From positions 186,001 through 250,000 of the forward strand of contig NZ_CADIJY010000006.1 of NCBI RefSeq assembly GCF_902859735.1: a stretch of 64,000 nucleotides of DNA. The letters are read 5' to 3'. Of the stretch, positions 25,850 through 34,727 are shown piece after piece; positions within the stretch are counted from its first letter, which is position 1, and each line of letters opens with the position of its first letter. The DNA is from Achromobacter aegrifaciens. GTDB taxonomy: Bacteria; Pseudomonadota; Gammaproteobacteria; Burkholderiales; Burkholderiaceae_B. The notes beneath the pieces are model-generated. The model saw only the letters and a list, made by a program, of their open reading frames with translations, had not been told where the DNA came from and ran no database searches. The position numbers and the translations under genes were made by a program.

Positions 25850-26998
25850 ATGACCGACATCGGTCGGATGGCACATGTAGTGCCAGCTCGCACCCAGCTA
25901 CCCGTCAGCGCGTATTTTGACGAAGCCCTCTTTGCCCGCGAGCAAGAACTCATTTTCAAGCAATCCTCACAATACGTCGGCCACCAGAAAGTGGTGCCCG
26001 AAATCGGGGATTGGCGTACGTTGGTCCAGGAAGACGGAGGACGCGTGCTGGTTCGCAACCAGCAAGGCGTCGAACTCATCTCAAATGTCTGCCGCCACCG
26101 CCAGGCGCTGATGCTTGGCGGCGAAACCGGCAATGTGGCCGGCAACTGCAATACGCATGGCAATCTGAAGGCAACCGGCGGCAATATCGTCTGCCCCTTG
26201 CATCGTTGGACGTACAACAACCAGGGCGAGTTGTTGGGCGCGCCCCAGTTCGCCACCACGCCCTGCATGAACCTGCAGAAGTTCCGCCTGCGCGACTGCC
26301 ATGGCCTGCTGTTCGAAGGCCCGCGTGATCCGGCCGCCGACATGGCGCCGCTGTTCTCGCGCCCGGAATTCGACTTCGGCGACTACGTGCTGGACCACGT
26401 CGAAGTGCACCAGTGCAACTACAACTGGAAGACCTTCATCGAGGTCTACCTCGAGGACTACCACGTCGGTCCGTTCCATCCGGGCCTGGGCCGCTTCGTC
26501 ACCTGCGACGACCTGAGCTGGGAGTTCAACGACTGGTACAGCCTGCAGAAGGTCGGCGTGCACAACGCCCTGGCGCAGCCGGGGTCCGACGTGTACAAGC
26601 AATGGCACGACCGCCTGCTGGCGTTCCGCGAAGGCGATGCGCCTGATTTCGGCGCGGTCTGGGTCACGTACTTCCCGACCCACATGATCGAGCTGTATCC
26701 GCATGTGCTGGTGCTCTCCACGCTGTACCCGAAGGGCCCGCAGGAAACTGTGAACGTGGTCGAGTTCTACTACCCCGAGGAAATCGCCGCCTTCGAACGC
26801 GAGTTCGTCGAGGCGCAGCGCGCCGCCTACATGGAAACGGCGATCGAGGACGACGAGATCGCCGAGCGCATGGACGCGGGCCGCAAGGCGCTGATGCTGC
26901 GCGGCGTGAACGAAACCGGTCCCTACCAGTCGCCCATGGAAGACGGCATGCAGCACTTCCATGAATGGTATCGCCGCATCATGCAGGAGCGGGTCTGA
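25850..26998 (+). CDS. Rieske non-heme iron oxygenase, alpha-subunit type
   Basis: A 382-residue ring-hydroxylating-type oxygenase with an N-terminal Rieske domain and a catalytic SRPBCC domain. Cluster ligands are C81-x-H83 and C115-x-x-H118 (CPLHRW). Mononuclear iron ligands lie in DYHVGPFH (H205, H210). The gap between the two ligand pairs is 31 residues, against about 15-17 normally, and contains an extra CNTH (100-103). No beta subunit, ferredoxin or reductase gene is adjacent, so an external electron donor is needed. Substrate unknown. GGGGGGA lies four bases before the start. A gene start further upstream at 25646 would read through the leader and is rejected. Confidence 0.9.
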   Translation: MTDIGRMAHVVPARTQLPVSAYFDEALFAREQELIFKQSSQYVGHQKVVPEIGDWRTLVQEDGGRVLVRNQQGVELISNVCRHRQALMLGGETGNVAGNCNTHGNLKATGGNIVCPLHRWTYNNQGELLGAPQFATTPCMNLQKFRLRDCHGLLFEGPRDPAADMAPLFSRPEFDFGDYVLDHVEVHQCNYNWKTFIEVYLEDYHVGPFHPGLGRFVTCDDLSWEFNDWYSLQKVGVHNALAQPGSDVYKQWHDRLLAFREGDAPDFGAVWVTYFPTHMIELYPHVLVLSTLYPKGPQETVNVVEFYYPEEIAAFEREFVEAQRAAYMETAIEDDEIAERMDAGRKALMLRGVNETGPYQSPMEDGMQHFHEWYRRIMQERV

Positions 26999-27025
26999 AG
27001 CCTGGCTCCGGCGCCTGTCCCATGC

Positions 27026-27056
27026 AAAAAGGCCTCGCACATGCGAGGCCTTTCTT
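27026..27056. terminator. Bidirectional terminator between the Rieske gene and the phn operon
   Basis: The stem AAAGGCCTCGC/GCGAGGCCTTT closes on an ACAT loop and has A/T tracts. It is placed between the convergent Rieske (+) and flavoprotein (-) genes and ends both transcripts. Confidence 0.9.
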
Positions 27057-27073
27057 CTTTCCGGCTGCCGCGA

Positions 27074-28204
27074 TCAGCGGCCCAGCACACCCGCCACCGT
27101 GCGCTCGCCGATGGCCAGTCCCACCGTCATGCCCACGCCCGAGTGCATCACCGCCACCGTCGTGGCCGGGTCCACCGGCATGACCGAGAACGGCGCGGGG
27201 CCATGCGCGCCATAGACGCCCTGCCAGCGCTCCAGCACGCGCAGGCGCGCGCCCAGCGCCTGGGTCGCCAGGTCCAGCATGGCATTGTCGACTGCCTCGT
27301 CGTTGAACGGCGGCGCGTCCTGGCCGTAGCGGTGCGAATCGCCGATGATCAGTTCGCCATAAGGCGTGGGGCTGATCAGCAGGTGGATGCCGTTCTCCAG
27401 CAGCATGGGCGTGCGCGCCTGGATCACGTCGCGCAACGCCAGCGCCGACGGCAGGTCCGAGAATGCGCCGTAATGCACGCAGGACAGGCCGGTCAGCAAG
27501 GGGCGGTCCAGCGCGATGGGATGAGTCTCGAACGCGGCGCGCAACATCTGCAGGCGCGTGACCTCCAGGTTCATCGACGCAAAGCGCTCAGGCAGCAGGG
27601 TCAGGTAGTCATGCCCGGGGCAGACGAACACGTGTCCGCCCTTGAATTCGCCAGCCGAGGTACACACCAGCCCGCCCTCGACCGCGCGCGCCAGCGTGCC
27701 GGTGATGAACTGCACACCCAGCGATTCCGCAAGGTAGCTCGTGATGGCCGGCAGCGCCTCGCGCGAATAGATCTGCAGATCGTCATGACCTTGCAGGCCC
27801 GCGCAGTGGTGCGCGAGCTGGCCGCCGTACAACCGGGCCACCTCGCGGGCCGACAGCAGGTCGGCGCGATAGCCTTCCTGGCACATGCGCGTGTCGGCGA
27901 ATTCCTGCAGCACGTCCGCCTCTTCGGCATTGCGCGCCAGCACCAGGGCGCCGTTGGCGCGCACATGGAAACCCGCTCGGTCCGCCAGTTCCAGCCACAG
28001 TTCGCGCGCCTGCTGGGCGTGCGACAGCATCATGCCGGGGGCCTGGCCCGTCACGATGACCTGGCCGAAATTGCGGATGGTGGCGCCATGCGCCTGGCGG
28101 CTGCGCTCGATCACGGCCACCGACAGGCCGCGCTTGGCGGCGGCCCAGGCGTGGGCGATGCCCAGCATGCCGGCGCCCACCACGACTACGTCGAAATTTT
28201 TCAT
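27074..28204 (-). CDS. FAD-dependent oxidoreductase of phosphonate clusters (TIGR03364-like)
   Basis: A 376-residue DAO-type flavoprotein starting MKNFDVVVVGAGMLGIAHAW, with the FAD GxGxxG motif at residues 9-14 and a C-terminal VMHSGVGMTVG FAD-closing segment. TIGR03364 (HpnW) members are defined by their proximity to phosphonatases and phosphonate transporters. I recall reports that phn-linked flavoenzymes oxidise N-methyl-AEP, and to some extent AEP, to phosphonoacetaldehyde. Here it is the last gene of the phnT-phnU-phnX-phnS run and no PhnW transaminase is present, so it may supply PhnX with its substrate. The specific reaction is inference. An in-frame ORF extends upstream into phnS, but ATG 28204 gives the family N terminus. 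Confidence 0.85.
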   Translation of the reverse strand: MKNFDVVVVGAGMLGIAHAWAAAKRGLSVAVIERSRQAHGATIRNFGQVIVTGQAPGMMLSHAQQARELWLELADRAGFHVRANGALVLARNAEEADVLQEFADTRMCQEGYRADLLSAREVARLYGGQLAHHCAGLQGHDDLQIYSREALPAITSYLAESLGVQFITGTLARAVEGGLVCTSAGEFKGGHVFVCPGHDYLTLLPERFASMNLEVTRLQMLRAAFETHPIALDRPLLTGLSCVHYGAFSDLPSALALRDVIQARTPMLLENGIHLLISPTPYGELIIGDSHRYGQDAPPFNDEAVDNAMLDLATQALGARLRVLERWQGVYGAHGPAPFSVMPVDPATTVAVMHSGVGMTVGLAIGERTVAGVLGR

Positions 28205-28264
28205 CTGTGGAACATTGCAAAGGGAAATGCGGCGGGAGCCGCCCTGGCGGGCGCCCCCCGGGGC

Positions 28265-28287
28265 GCGGCGGCGTCCGGCGCCGCCGC
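28265..28287. other. Intercistronic GC hairpin between phnS and the flavoprotein gene
   Basis: The perfect 9-base stem GCGGCGGCG/CGCCGCCGC has a five-base loop and no T-tract. It may protect the 3' end of phnS mRNA or reduce expression of the distal gene. Confidence 0.5.
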
Positions 28288-28299
28288 GGTCAAACGGAC

Positions 28300-29322
28300 T
28301 TACTTCTTCTTCGGCTCGGACTTGCCGTCGTAGCGCTTGGTCCACTCGGCGATGATGCGGTCGCGGTTGGTGGCGGCCCAGGTGAAGTCGTTCTTGATCA
28401 TGCGTTGCATCAGGTCGGCCGGCAGGTTCGGATTGGACGTGGCGATCGACGGGATGGCCAGCACGGCGAAGTTGGCCTTGTACAGTTCGTTGGCTTCGCG
28501 GCTGGCGGAGAAGTCGGCCAGCTTGCGGGCGGCTTCCAGGTTCTTGGTGCCCTTCATGATGGCGGTGGCTTCCACTTCCCAGCCCAGGCCTTCCGAGGGG
28601 AACACGGCTTCGACGGGCGCGCCGTCGGCCTTCAGCTTGGCGGCGCGGTAGTCGAACGACACGCCGATCGGGAATTCGCCGGCGGCAGCCATGTTGCAGG
28701 GCTTGGAGCCCGAGTGCGTGTACGAACCGATGTTCTTGTGCAGGGCGTCCATGTAGGCCCAGCCCTTCTCTTCACCGAAGATCTGCAGCCAGGCGCTGAC
28801 GTCCAGGAAGCCGGTGCCCGACGAAGCCGGGTTCGGCATCACGATCTTGCCGGCGTACACCGGCTTGGTCAGGTCCTGCCACGAAGTGGGCTTGGGCAGC
28901 TTCTGCTTTTCGGCTTCGATGGTGTTGAAGCAGATGGCGGCGGCGAAGCCGTCCATGCCGACCCAGCTGGGCTCGGCCTTGGCGTCGCGCATGTTGGCGG
29001 CGATCTGGTCCAGGCCCTTGGGGGCGTAGGGCTGCAGCATGCCTTCCTTGTCCATCAGGCCCAGCGAGGTGCCGGCCAGGCCCCAGATGGCGTCGGCCTT
29101 GGGGTTGTTCTTTTCGGCCAGCAGCTTGGCGGTGATGATGCCGGTGGAGTCGCGCACCCACTGGATCTTGATGTCGGGATTGGCCTTCTCGAACGCGGCC
29201 TGGTAGGCCTTGATCTGGTCGGCTTCGAGCGCGGTGTAGACCGTCAGCGTGGTCTCGGCGGAGGCGGCGCCCATCACGCCCGTCAGGGCGGCGGCCAGTG
29301 CAAGCAGCTTGTAGCGATTCAT
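28300..29322 (-). CDS. phnS: 2-aminoethylphosphonate ABC transporter substrate-binding protein
   Basis: A 340-residue periplasmic receptor with a Sec signal (MNRYKLLALAAALTGVMGAASA). The mature part begins with the iron(III)/polyamine/AEP receptor pattern TLTVYTALEADQIKAYQAAFEK. A segment with PNPASSGTGFLDVSAWL is typical of the phosphonate-binding subgroup. It captures AEP for PhnT/PhnU. Between phnX and the flavoprotein, flanked on both sides by GC-rich hairpins, which may adjust its higher copy number. Confidence 0.9.
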   Translation of the reverse strand: MNRYKLLALAAALTGVMGAASAETTLTVYTALEADQIKAYQAAFEKANPDIKIQWVRDSTGIITAKLLAEKNNPKADAIWGLAGTSLGLMDKEGMLQPYAPKGLDQIAANMRDAKAEPSWVGMDGFAAAICFNTIEAEKQKLPKPTSWQDLTKPVYAGKIVMPNPASSGTGFLDVSAWLQIFGEEKGWAYMDALHKNIGSYTHSGSKPCNMAAAGEFPIGVSFDYRAAKLKADGAPVEAVFPSEGLGWEVEATAIMKGTKNLEAARKLADFSASREANELYKANFAVLAIPSIATSNPNLPADLMQRMIKNDFTWAATNRDRIIAEWTKRYDGKSEPKKK

Positions 29323-29366
29323 GAAGTACTCCGTGGGTAGGCGGAAAAAGGCTGAGGGAGGCCCCC

Positions 29367-29388
29367 GGGGCTGGCGCGAACCGGCCCC
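29367..29388. other. Intercistronic hairpin between phnX and phnS
   Basis: GGGGCTGG pairs with CCGGCCCC (one G-T pair) over a CGCGAA loop. It lies upstream of phnS on the minus strand, with no T-tract. Possible processing or stabilising element. Confidence 0.4.
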
Positions 29389-29415
29389 GGCAAGCGGTGC
29401 AGACAGGTGAGAGGG

Positions 29416-30237
29416 TTAGGGGCGCTGGCCTGCGGACAAGCGGGCTTCGATATCGGAGATCACGCCAGGCAGGTCGGCGACGGTATCGATCAGGTAGTGC
29501 GGCGCGGCGGGCGACAGCTCCAGGCTGGCGGCGGTGCGCGCTTTCTGGCGGCCTGCGTCGTCCAGGCTCAGGTATTCCTCCAGCGTCAGGCCGGCGGCGT
29601 TGCCCGACAGCAGCAGGCCCACGGTCCACATGCCGGCGCGGCGTCCTTCTTCGATGCCGGGCGCGGTGTCATCGACCTTGACGCAGGCGGCCACGTCGGA
29701 CAGGCCGAGTTCGACCACATTCTTCAGTGCCATCGCGGGCGCCGGGCGCGCGCGCGGCACGTCGTCGCTGGCGACGATGCAATCAGGCTCCAGGCCTTCG
29801 GTGGCGGCGCGCTCGACCACGCGGCGCATGACGCTGGCGGGGTAGCCCGAGCACGAGCCGATCTTCAGGCCGTGCTGGCGCAGAGCGCGCAGCAGTTCTG
29901 CCGCGCCGGGGATCGCCGCCGAATACTGGGCAACCTTCTCCAGCTGCATCGGCAGGAAGCGCTCGTAGATGGCGGTCACGTCGTCATCGGTGGGCAGGCG
30001 GCCGAACTGGGCCTGGTACTGGCTGGCGATGACCGGCTCATTGCAGAGCGTGCGGATGTGGTCCCACTTGCCCATGCCCATCGGGCCGCGGGCCTGCGCC
30101 AGCGACATTTTCACGCCGAACTGCGAGAACGCGTCCACGAACACCTTGGTGGGCGCGAAGGAACCGAAGTCGACCAGCGTGCCGGCCCAGTCGAAGATCA
30201 CCGCCTCCAGGCGGACGGGCAAAGGCGAAACAGTCAT
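29416..30237 (-). CDS. phnX: Phosphonoacetaldehyde hydrolase (phosphonatase)
   Basis: A 273-residue HAD-superfamily enzyme splitting the C-P bond of phosphonoacetaldehyde to acetaldehyde and phosphate. HAD motif I appears as [16 protein letters not shown] (nucleophile D16, second D replaced by Ala as in PhnX). The Schiff-base lysine is K57 in [22 protein letters not shown] is the late acidic motif. I chose ATG 30237, with AAGGA eight bases upstream, over the ATG three codons earlier. Downstream of the permease by 23 bases. Confidence 0.94.
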   Translation of the reverse strand: MTVSPLPVRLEAVIFDWAGTLVDFGSFAPTKVFVDAFSQFGVKMSLAQARGPMGMGKWDHIRTLCNEPVIASQYQAQFGRLPTDDDVTAIYERFLPMQLEKVAQYSAAIPGAAELLRALRQHGLKIGSCSGYPASVMRRVVERAATEGLEPDCIVASDDVPRARPAPAMALKNVVELGLSDVAACVKVDDTAPGIEEGRRAGMWTVGLLLSGNAAGLTLEEYLSLDDAGRQKARTAASLELSPAAPHYLIDTVADLPGVISDIEARLSAGQRP

Positions 30238-30260
30238 GAGGGTCATCCTTGAAAAATCGT

Positions 30261-32027
30261 TCAATGGGCCGCGGGGCGGCGCCAGGCCTGGCTGCGCGCC
30301 ACCAGCGCGCGGCTGGCCAGGTGCAGGACCAGTGCAGCGACGGCCGAACTGGCCATGATCACGGTGCACATGGCGGCGGCGGGACCGATGAAGCCGGCGT
30401 CGTCCATGTTCAGCACCGCGACCGCGGCCAGCACCGTCGACGGGCTGTACAGAAACACGACCGCGGACACCGTGGTCATGGCGGAAACAAACAGATAGCG
30501 GGCCACGTCCAGCGCGGCCGGCAGGCACATCGGCAGCGTCACGCGCAGGAAGGTCGTCAGGCGCGGCACCTTGAGCGACGTGGAGGCCGCTTCGAATTCG
30601 GGGTCCAGCGCATTGAGCGCGGTGGCAGCCGTGAGGTGCGCGCTGGTGTAGAAGTGGACGATGGTGCACAGGACCAGCAGCGGCATGGTGCCGTACAGCA
30701 CGTTCAGCGGGTTCGACAGGCTGTTGAAGAAGAAGATGTAGCCCAGGCCCAGCACCAGGCCCGGCACCGCCATGGGCATCAGCGCCAGCATGCCGACCAT
30801 GCCGCGCAGGCCGCGCGCGAGCTGGCCGCGGGCGGGCACCTTCTCCATCATCCATGCGCCGGTGAAGACCACGGCCGTGCCGGCCAGGGCGGTGCAGAAC
30901 GCCAGCTGCAGGCTGTTGCGCCAGGCGAGCCAGCCGCCGCCGTCCATATTGTCGAAGTCGTACGAACGCAGCGACATCGACAGGTTGTAGGGCCACATCT
31001 TCACGAAGGACGCCCACACCGCCACGCCGATGATCAGCAGCAGGAACGCCGCCAGCACGCCGGCCAGCGCCAGGAACGCGGCATCGCGGCGGCGGTTGAC
31101 GCCCGCGGCATAGGGCTGGGCCCGGCCGCTCAGCTGAGCGCCTTGTCGGGCGCGCAGCCGCCTGTCCAGGGCGAAGGTCAGGATCGCGGGAAGCAGCAGC
31201 AGGATGCCGATGGCCGCGCCCTTGGGAAAGTTCTGCTGGCCGACCACGGCCTTGTAGGCTTCCATCGCCAGCACGTTGTAATCGCCGCCCACGACCTTGG
31301 GCACGCCGAAGTCGGTCACCGTCAACGTGAACACCACGCAGCAGGCCGAAAACACGGCGTAGCGGGTGCCCGGCAGGGTCACGGTCAGGAAGGTGCGCCA
31401 GGGGCCGGCGCCCATGGCGCGCGCGGCGTCATAAAGACGGCCGTCGGCCAGGGCCAGGCCGGTCAGCAGAATCATCAGCGCGTGCGGGAAGGTATAGAAA
31501 GCCTCGCCCACGACGATGCCCCAGAAACCGTAGATGGTCGCGCCGCCCGTCAGGCTCTTGAGCAGACCCTGGTTGCCTAGCAGGTACACCAGCGCGATCC
31601 CCGGCAGCAGCGACGGCGCCAGCAGCGGCAGCAAGGCGACGGTGCGCAGCAGGCCCTTGCCCGGCAGGCGCGTGCGGGTCAGGCCATAGGCGAATCCATA
31701 GGCGCAGGGCACGACCAGCAAGGTCGTCACCACGCCCACCGCGAGGCTGCGCGCGACCATGGCCATGAAGCCGTCGCCGCCGATGATGTCCGCAAGCACC
31801 GACAACCCGGCCCAGGCGCCATCGCTGTCGGTCACCGACTTGAGCAGGATGGCGGCCAGCGGCAGCGCCAGGAACAGCAACAGGCCCAGCGCCAGGGCGC
31901 CCTGCCCGGTGGCCAGGCCGAAGGCGCCAACCCAGGCCGGCAGCGGGCGGCGGCCCAGCGCCGGGGCCGGCATGGGCGCTGCGATATTTCCAGCAGCCGG
32001 CGCGGCGGCGTTGGAGGAACGGTTCAT
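30261..32027 (-). CDS. phnU: 2-aminoethylphosphonate ABC transporter permease, fused double domain
   Basis: A 588-residue inner-membrane protein carrying two BPD-type permease halves in one chain. Each has an EAA-type loop: [20 protein letters not shown] in the first half and [20 protein letters not shown] in the second. About 12 spans in all. Such fused permeases occur in the putative AEP transporter class (TIGR03262) and in iron ABC systems. It follows phnT by seven bases. The N terminus is a 30-residue Ala/Pro-rich extension. Confidence 0.9.
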   Translation of the reverse strand: MNRSSNAAAPAAGNIAAPMPAPALGRRPLPAWVGAFGLATGQGALALGLLLFLALPLAAILLKSVTDSDGAWAGLSVLADIIGGDGFMAMVARSLAVGVVTTLLVVPCAYGFAYGLTRTRLPGKGLLRTVALLPLLAPSLLPGIALVYLLGNQGLLKSLTGGATIYGFWGIVVGEAFYTFPHALMILLTGLALADGRLYDAARAMGAGPWRTFLTVTLPGTRYAVFSACCVVFTLTVTDFGVPKVVGGDYNVLAMEAYKAVVGQQNFPKGAAIGILLLLPAILTFALDRRLRARQGAQLSGRAQPYAAGVNRRRDAAFLALAGVLAAFLLLIIGVAVWASFVKMWPYNLSMSLRSYDFDNMDGGGWLAWRNSLQLAFCTALAGTAVVFTGAWMMEKVPARGQLARGLRGMVGMLALMPMAVPGLVLGLGYIFFFNSLSNPLNVLYGTMPLLVLCTIVHFYTSAHLTAATALNALDPEFEAASTSLKVPRLTTFLRVTLPMCLPAALDVARYLFVSAMTTVSAVVFLYSPSTVLAAVAVLNMDDAGFIGPAAAMCTVIMASSAVAALVLHLASRALVARSQAWRRPAAH

Positions 32028-32034
32028 GGCCGGA

Positions 32035-33108
32035 TCAAGCGTAGGCGCGAATCGCATGGCGCGGCAGCTCCACCCAGCAGCGGCTGGCGGCGTGAGGGCC
32101 CAGCAGGGCGTCTCCGATTTCGGGGGACACGATGGAATGCACCGTGCTGCCGGGCACGCCCTCAAGGCGCAAGGCCAGGCGATAGCCGCGGCCAAGGAAC
32201 ACGCCGTCCAGCACATCGGCCAACATGGCGTTGGGCTGATCCGGGCGCGCGGTGCTGACGCGCACCGCTTCCGGGCGCACGAACAGCTTGCCGCTGGCGG
32301 CGTCCAGCGCCTCGTCCACGGCCAGCTCCTGGCGTCCGACGCGGGCGCGGTGCGCGTCCACGCGTTCGAACGGCAGCCAGTTCGCCTCGCCCACGAAATC
32401 GGCGATGAAGGCCGAGCCGGGCTGGCGGTAGAGTTCCCGCGGCGTGCCGTACTGCTCGATGATGCCGCCATTCATTACGGCGATGCGGTCGGCCATCACC
32501 ATGGCCTCTTCCTGGTCGTGCGTGACCATCAGCGTGGTGATGGACAGGCGCTTCTGCAGGGCCCGCAGCTCGATGCGCAGATGCTCGCGCACGCGGGCGT
32601 CCAGCGCCGACATGGGCTCGTCCAGCAGCAGCAGGGACGGCGATGGCGCCAGCGCGCGCGCCAGGGCCACGCGCTGCTGCTGTCCGCCGGAAATCTGTCC
32701 CGGATATTTATCCGCCGCGCCCGCCAGGCCGACCAGCGTCAGCATTTCCTCGACGCGGTTGGCGACGTGGTTGCGGTGGGCGCGCTTGCCGCTCAGGCCG
32801 TAGGCCACGTTCTGGGCCACCGTCAGGTTGGGAAACAGCGCGTACGACTGGAACAGGATGCCGTAGTCGCGCGCCTGCGGTTCGGCGTGCGAGATGTCGC
32901 GCCCGGACAGCACGATGGTGCCGCTGTCCTGGCGCTCGAGGCCGGCGATGGCGCGCAGCAAGGTGGTCTTGCCGCAGCCCGAGGGGCCCAGCAGGCACAC
33001 CAACTCCCCGGCGCGGATGTCGAGCGAGACGTCCGACAGCGCGGTGTGGCTGCCAAAGCGCTTCACCAGATGCCTGACAGAGAGAAATGCGGTATCGCGT
33101 TCGGCCAT
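32035..33108 (-). CDS. phnT: 2-aminoethylphosphonate ABC transporter ATP-binding protein
   Basis: A 357-residue ATPase with Walker A GPSGCGKTT, signature ISGGQQQR, Walker B LLLLDEP and the H-loop in MVTHDQEE. A C-terminal TOBE-like domain occupies residues about 240-357. It energises uptake through the permease encoded next. First gene of the minus-strand operon, divergent from the LysR gene across 147 bases that hold an AGTGT/ACACT palindrome. The AEP assignment comes from context; sequence alone would also allow polyamine or Fe3+. Confidence 0.9.
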   Translation of the reverse strand: MAERDTAFLSVRHLVKRFGSHTALSDVSLDIRAGELVCLLGPSGCGKTTLLRAIAGLERQDSGTIVLSGRDISHAEPQARDYGILFQSYALFPNLTVAQNVAYGLSGKRAHRNHVANRVEEMLTLVGLAGAADKYPGQISGGQQQRVALARALAPSPSLLLLDEPMSALDARVREHLRIELRALQKRLSITTLMVTHDQEEAMVMADRIAVMNGGIIEQYGTPRELYRQPGSAFIADFVGEANWLPFERVDAHRARVGRQELAVDEALDAASGKLFVRPEAVRVSTARPDQPNAMLADVLDGVFLGRGYRLALRLEGVPGSTVHSIVSPEIGDALLGPHAASRCWVELPRHAIRAYA

Positions 33109-33154
33109 GGGGCCTCCGGTTTGGGAACGAAGGCAGTATGGAAGACGCGTATTG

Positions 33155-33169
33155 AGTGTTTATGACACT
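33155..33169. promoter_or_regulatory. Candidate LysR operator in the phn divergent region
   Basis: The perfect arms AGTGT and ACACT lie around TTATG. It is 46 bases upstream of phnT and 86 bases upstream of the LysR start. The site is LysR-sized, and an AT-rich stretch follows on the LysR side. Confidence 0.45.
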
Positions 33170-33255
33170 TCGCGCAAATGCAGTAATAAAAACATCAAAT
33201 TATTTTGGTGTACTGGCGGTCTTGCGCATTGCGCCCCTATTCCGCCCCCTGCACC

Positions 33256-34119
33256 GTGCTTGTCGCCGAACTCAAATCCTTCTACGCCGTGGCCCGCTGC
33301 GGCACCGTCACCAAGGCCGCCGCCCAGTTGGGCGTCAGCCAGCCCACGGTGACGGGGCAATTGCGCCAGCTGGAGTCGCGTTACGGCGTCGAACTGTTCC
33401 ACCGCCAGGGGCGCGGCATGCGCCTGTCGGACGCCGGCCACAGCCTGATGCCCATGGTGGAAAAGCTGGTCCAGCAGGAAACCGAGATCGACTTCCGGCT
33501 GCGCGACGCCAGCGACCTGCGCGAAGGCAATCTGCGCATCGGCGCCACCGGCCCCTACTACATCATGGACACGGTGCGCGCCTATAACCAGCGTTATCCG
33601 GGCATAGACCTGACGCTGGCTATCGGCAATTCGCAAAGCATGCTGCAGGCGCTGCATGACTATCGCATCGAGATTGCCACGTCGTCGTTTCTGATGGATG
33701 ACAAGCACCTGTACCGCCGCATGATCGCGGCCGACCCCATCCGGGTGGTGGCGCATCGCGACCATCCCTTGGCGCGCCACGGCCACGTCCGCCTGGCCGA
33801 CCTGGCCGAACACGCGCTGCTGCTGCGCGAACCCGGCTCCATGACGCGGCAGCTGACGGAGGACGCCTTGCAGGCGGCCGGCGTCACGGTAAGCCGCACG
33901 CTGGAAATCGGCAGCCGCGAGTCCATCCGCCAGGCCATCCTGTGCGGCCTGGGGATCAGCCTGATCCCCTCGCGCGAAATCCCGTCCCATCCCGATCTGG
34001 CGGCCCTGGACATCGAGGGCGCCGACATCGTGATGCACGAATACCTGTACTGCCTGCGCGAGCGCCAACCGGTGCAGCTGATCGCGCGCTTTCTGGAGAT
34101 GGCGCCAGCCGCCGGCTGA
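33256..34119 (+). CDS. LysR-family regulator of AEP catabolism (TIGR03339-like)
   Basis: A 287-residue LysR protein from a GTG at 33256 (VLVAELKSFYAVARCG). The HTH is TKAAAQLGVSQPTVTGQLRQLE and an inducer-binding domain follows. The TIGR03339 group of LysR regulators is known from aminoethylphosphonate catabolic loci. Divergent from phnT and upstream of the PhnZ-like gene by 38 bases, so it probably controls both arms. An in-frame ATG 17 codons earlier lacks the family N terminus. Confidence 0.9.
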   Translation: MLVAELKSFYAVARCGTVTKAAAQLGVSQPTVTGQLRQLESRYGVELFHRQGRGMRLSDAGHSLMPMVEKLVQQETEIDFRLRDASDLREGNLRIGATGPYYIMDTVRAYNQRYPGIDLTLAIGNSQSMLQALHDYRIEIATSSFLMDDKHLYRRMIAADPIRVVAHRDHPLARHGHVRLADLAEHALLLREPGSMTRQLTEDALQAAGVTVSRTLEIGSRESIRQAILCGLGISLIPSREIPSHPDLAALDIEGADIVMHEYLYCLRERQPVQLIARFLEMAPAAG

Positions 34120-34157
34120 GCGCCGCCCTCCCCTATGCGGCCACCCAGGAGACAACC

Positions 34158-34727
34158 ATGGCCTTGACCTTGCAAGATATCGAGCAGATTTTCCTGGAGC
34201 GCGGGCACCGCTCCTATGACGGCGAATCCGTCAGCCACCTGCGGCATGCGCTGCAGACCGCGGCGCTGGCCGAGCGCAACGGCGCCGGCGCCCACCTGAT
34301 CACCGCCAGCCTGCTGCACGACCTGGGCCATCTCATCGCCGACCGGCCTGGCACGCCGACGCTGCGCGGCATCGACGACAAGCACCAGTACTTCGTCCTG
34401 CCCTTCCTGCGCGGCCTGTTCAGCTCGGCGGTGCTGGACCCGATCCGGCTGCACGTGGAAGCCAAGCGCTACCTCTGCTATGTGGAACCGCAATATGAAG
34501 CGTCGCTCTCGGAGGATTCGAAACGCAGCCTGGCGCTGCAGGGGGGCAGTTTCGATGCGAGCCAGGCGGTGGAATTCGCGAGCATGCCGGGCGCGCCGGA
34601 TGCGATCCGCCTGAGGCGCTGGGACGACATGGCCAAGGTTCCGGGGCTGGCAACGCCGCCCCTGGACCACTTCCTGGAAATCGCCGAGAGCATCTCGGGT
34701 CGGGTCAAGCTGGCTGCCATCTGGTAG
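34158..34727 (+). CDS. PhnZ-like HD-domain mixed-valent diiron oxygenase
   Basis: A 189-residue HD protein of the phosphonate-operon class (TIGR03276-like). PhnZ cleaves (R)-1-hydroxy-2-aminoethylphosphonate to glycine and phosphate using an Fe(II)/Fe(III) pair. Equivalents of the PhnZ ligands can be traced: H30, H54-D55, H58, H76, about H99 and D156 or D157. The YDGE motif (Y20, E23) matches the PhnZ lid that covers the iron. AGGAGA lies five bases before the start. PhnY, which makes its substrate, is not in the window. The 3' end overlaps the MFS gene by 23 bases tail-to-tail. Confidence 0.85.
   Translation: MALTLQDIEQIFLERGHRSYDGESVSHLRHALQTAALAERNGAGAHLITASLLHDLGHLIADRPGTPTLRGIDDKHQYFVLPFLRGLFSSAVLDPIRLHVEAKRYLCYVEPQYEASLSEDSKRSLALQGGSFDASQAVEFASMPGAPDAIRLRRWDDMAKVPGLATPPLDHFLEIAESISGRVKLAAIW

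Noticed and set aside
25850-26998. Rieske oxygenase as part of the AEP pathway
   Set aside because: It is convergent with the phn operon and separated by a strong bidirectional terminator; nothing in its sequence points to phosphonates.
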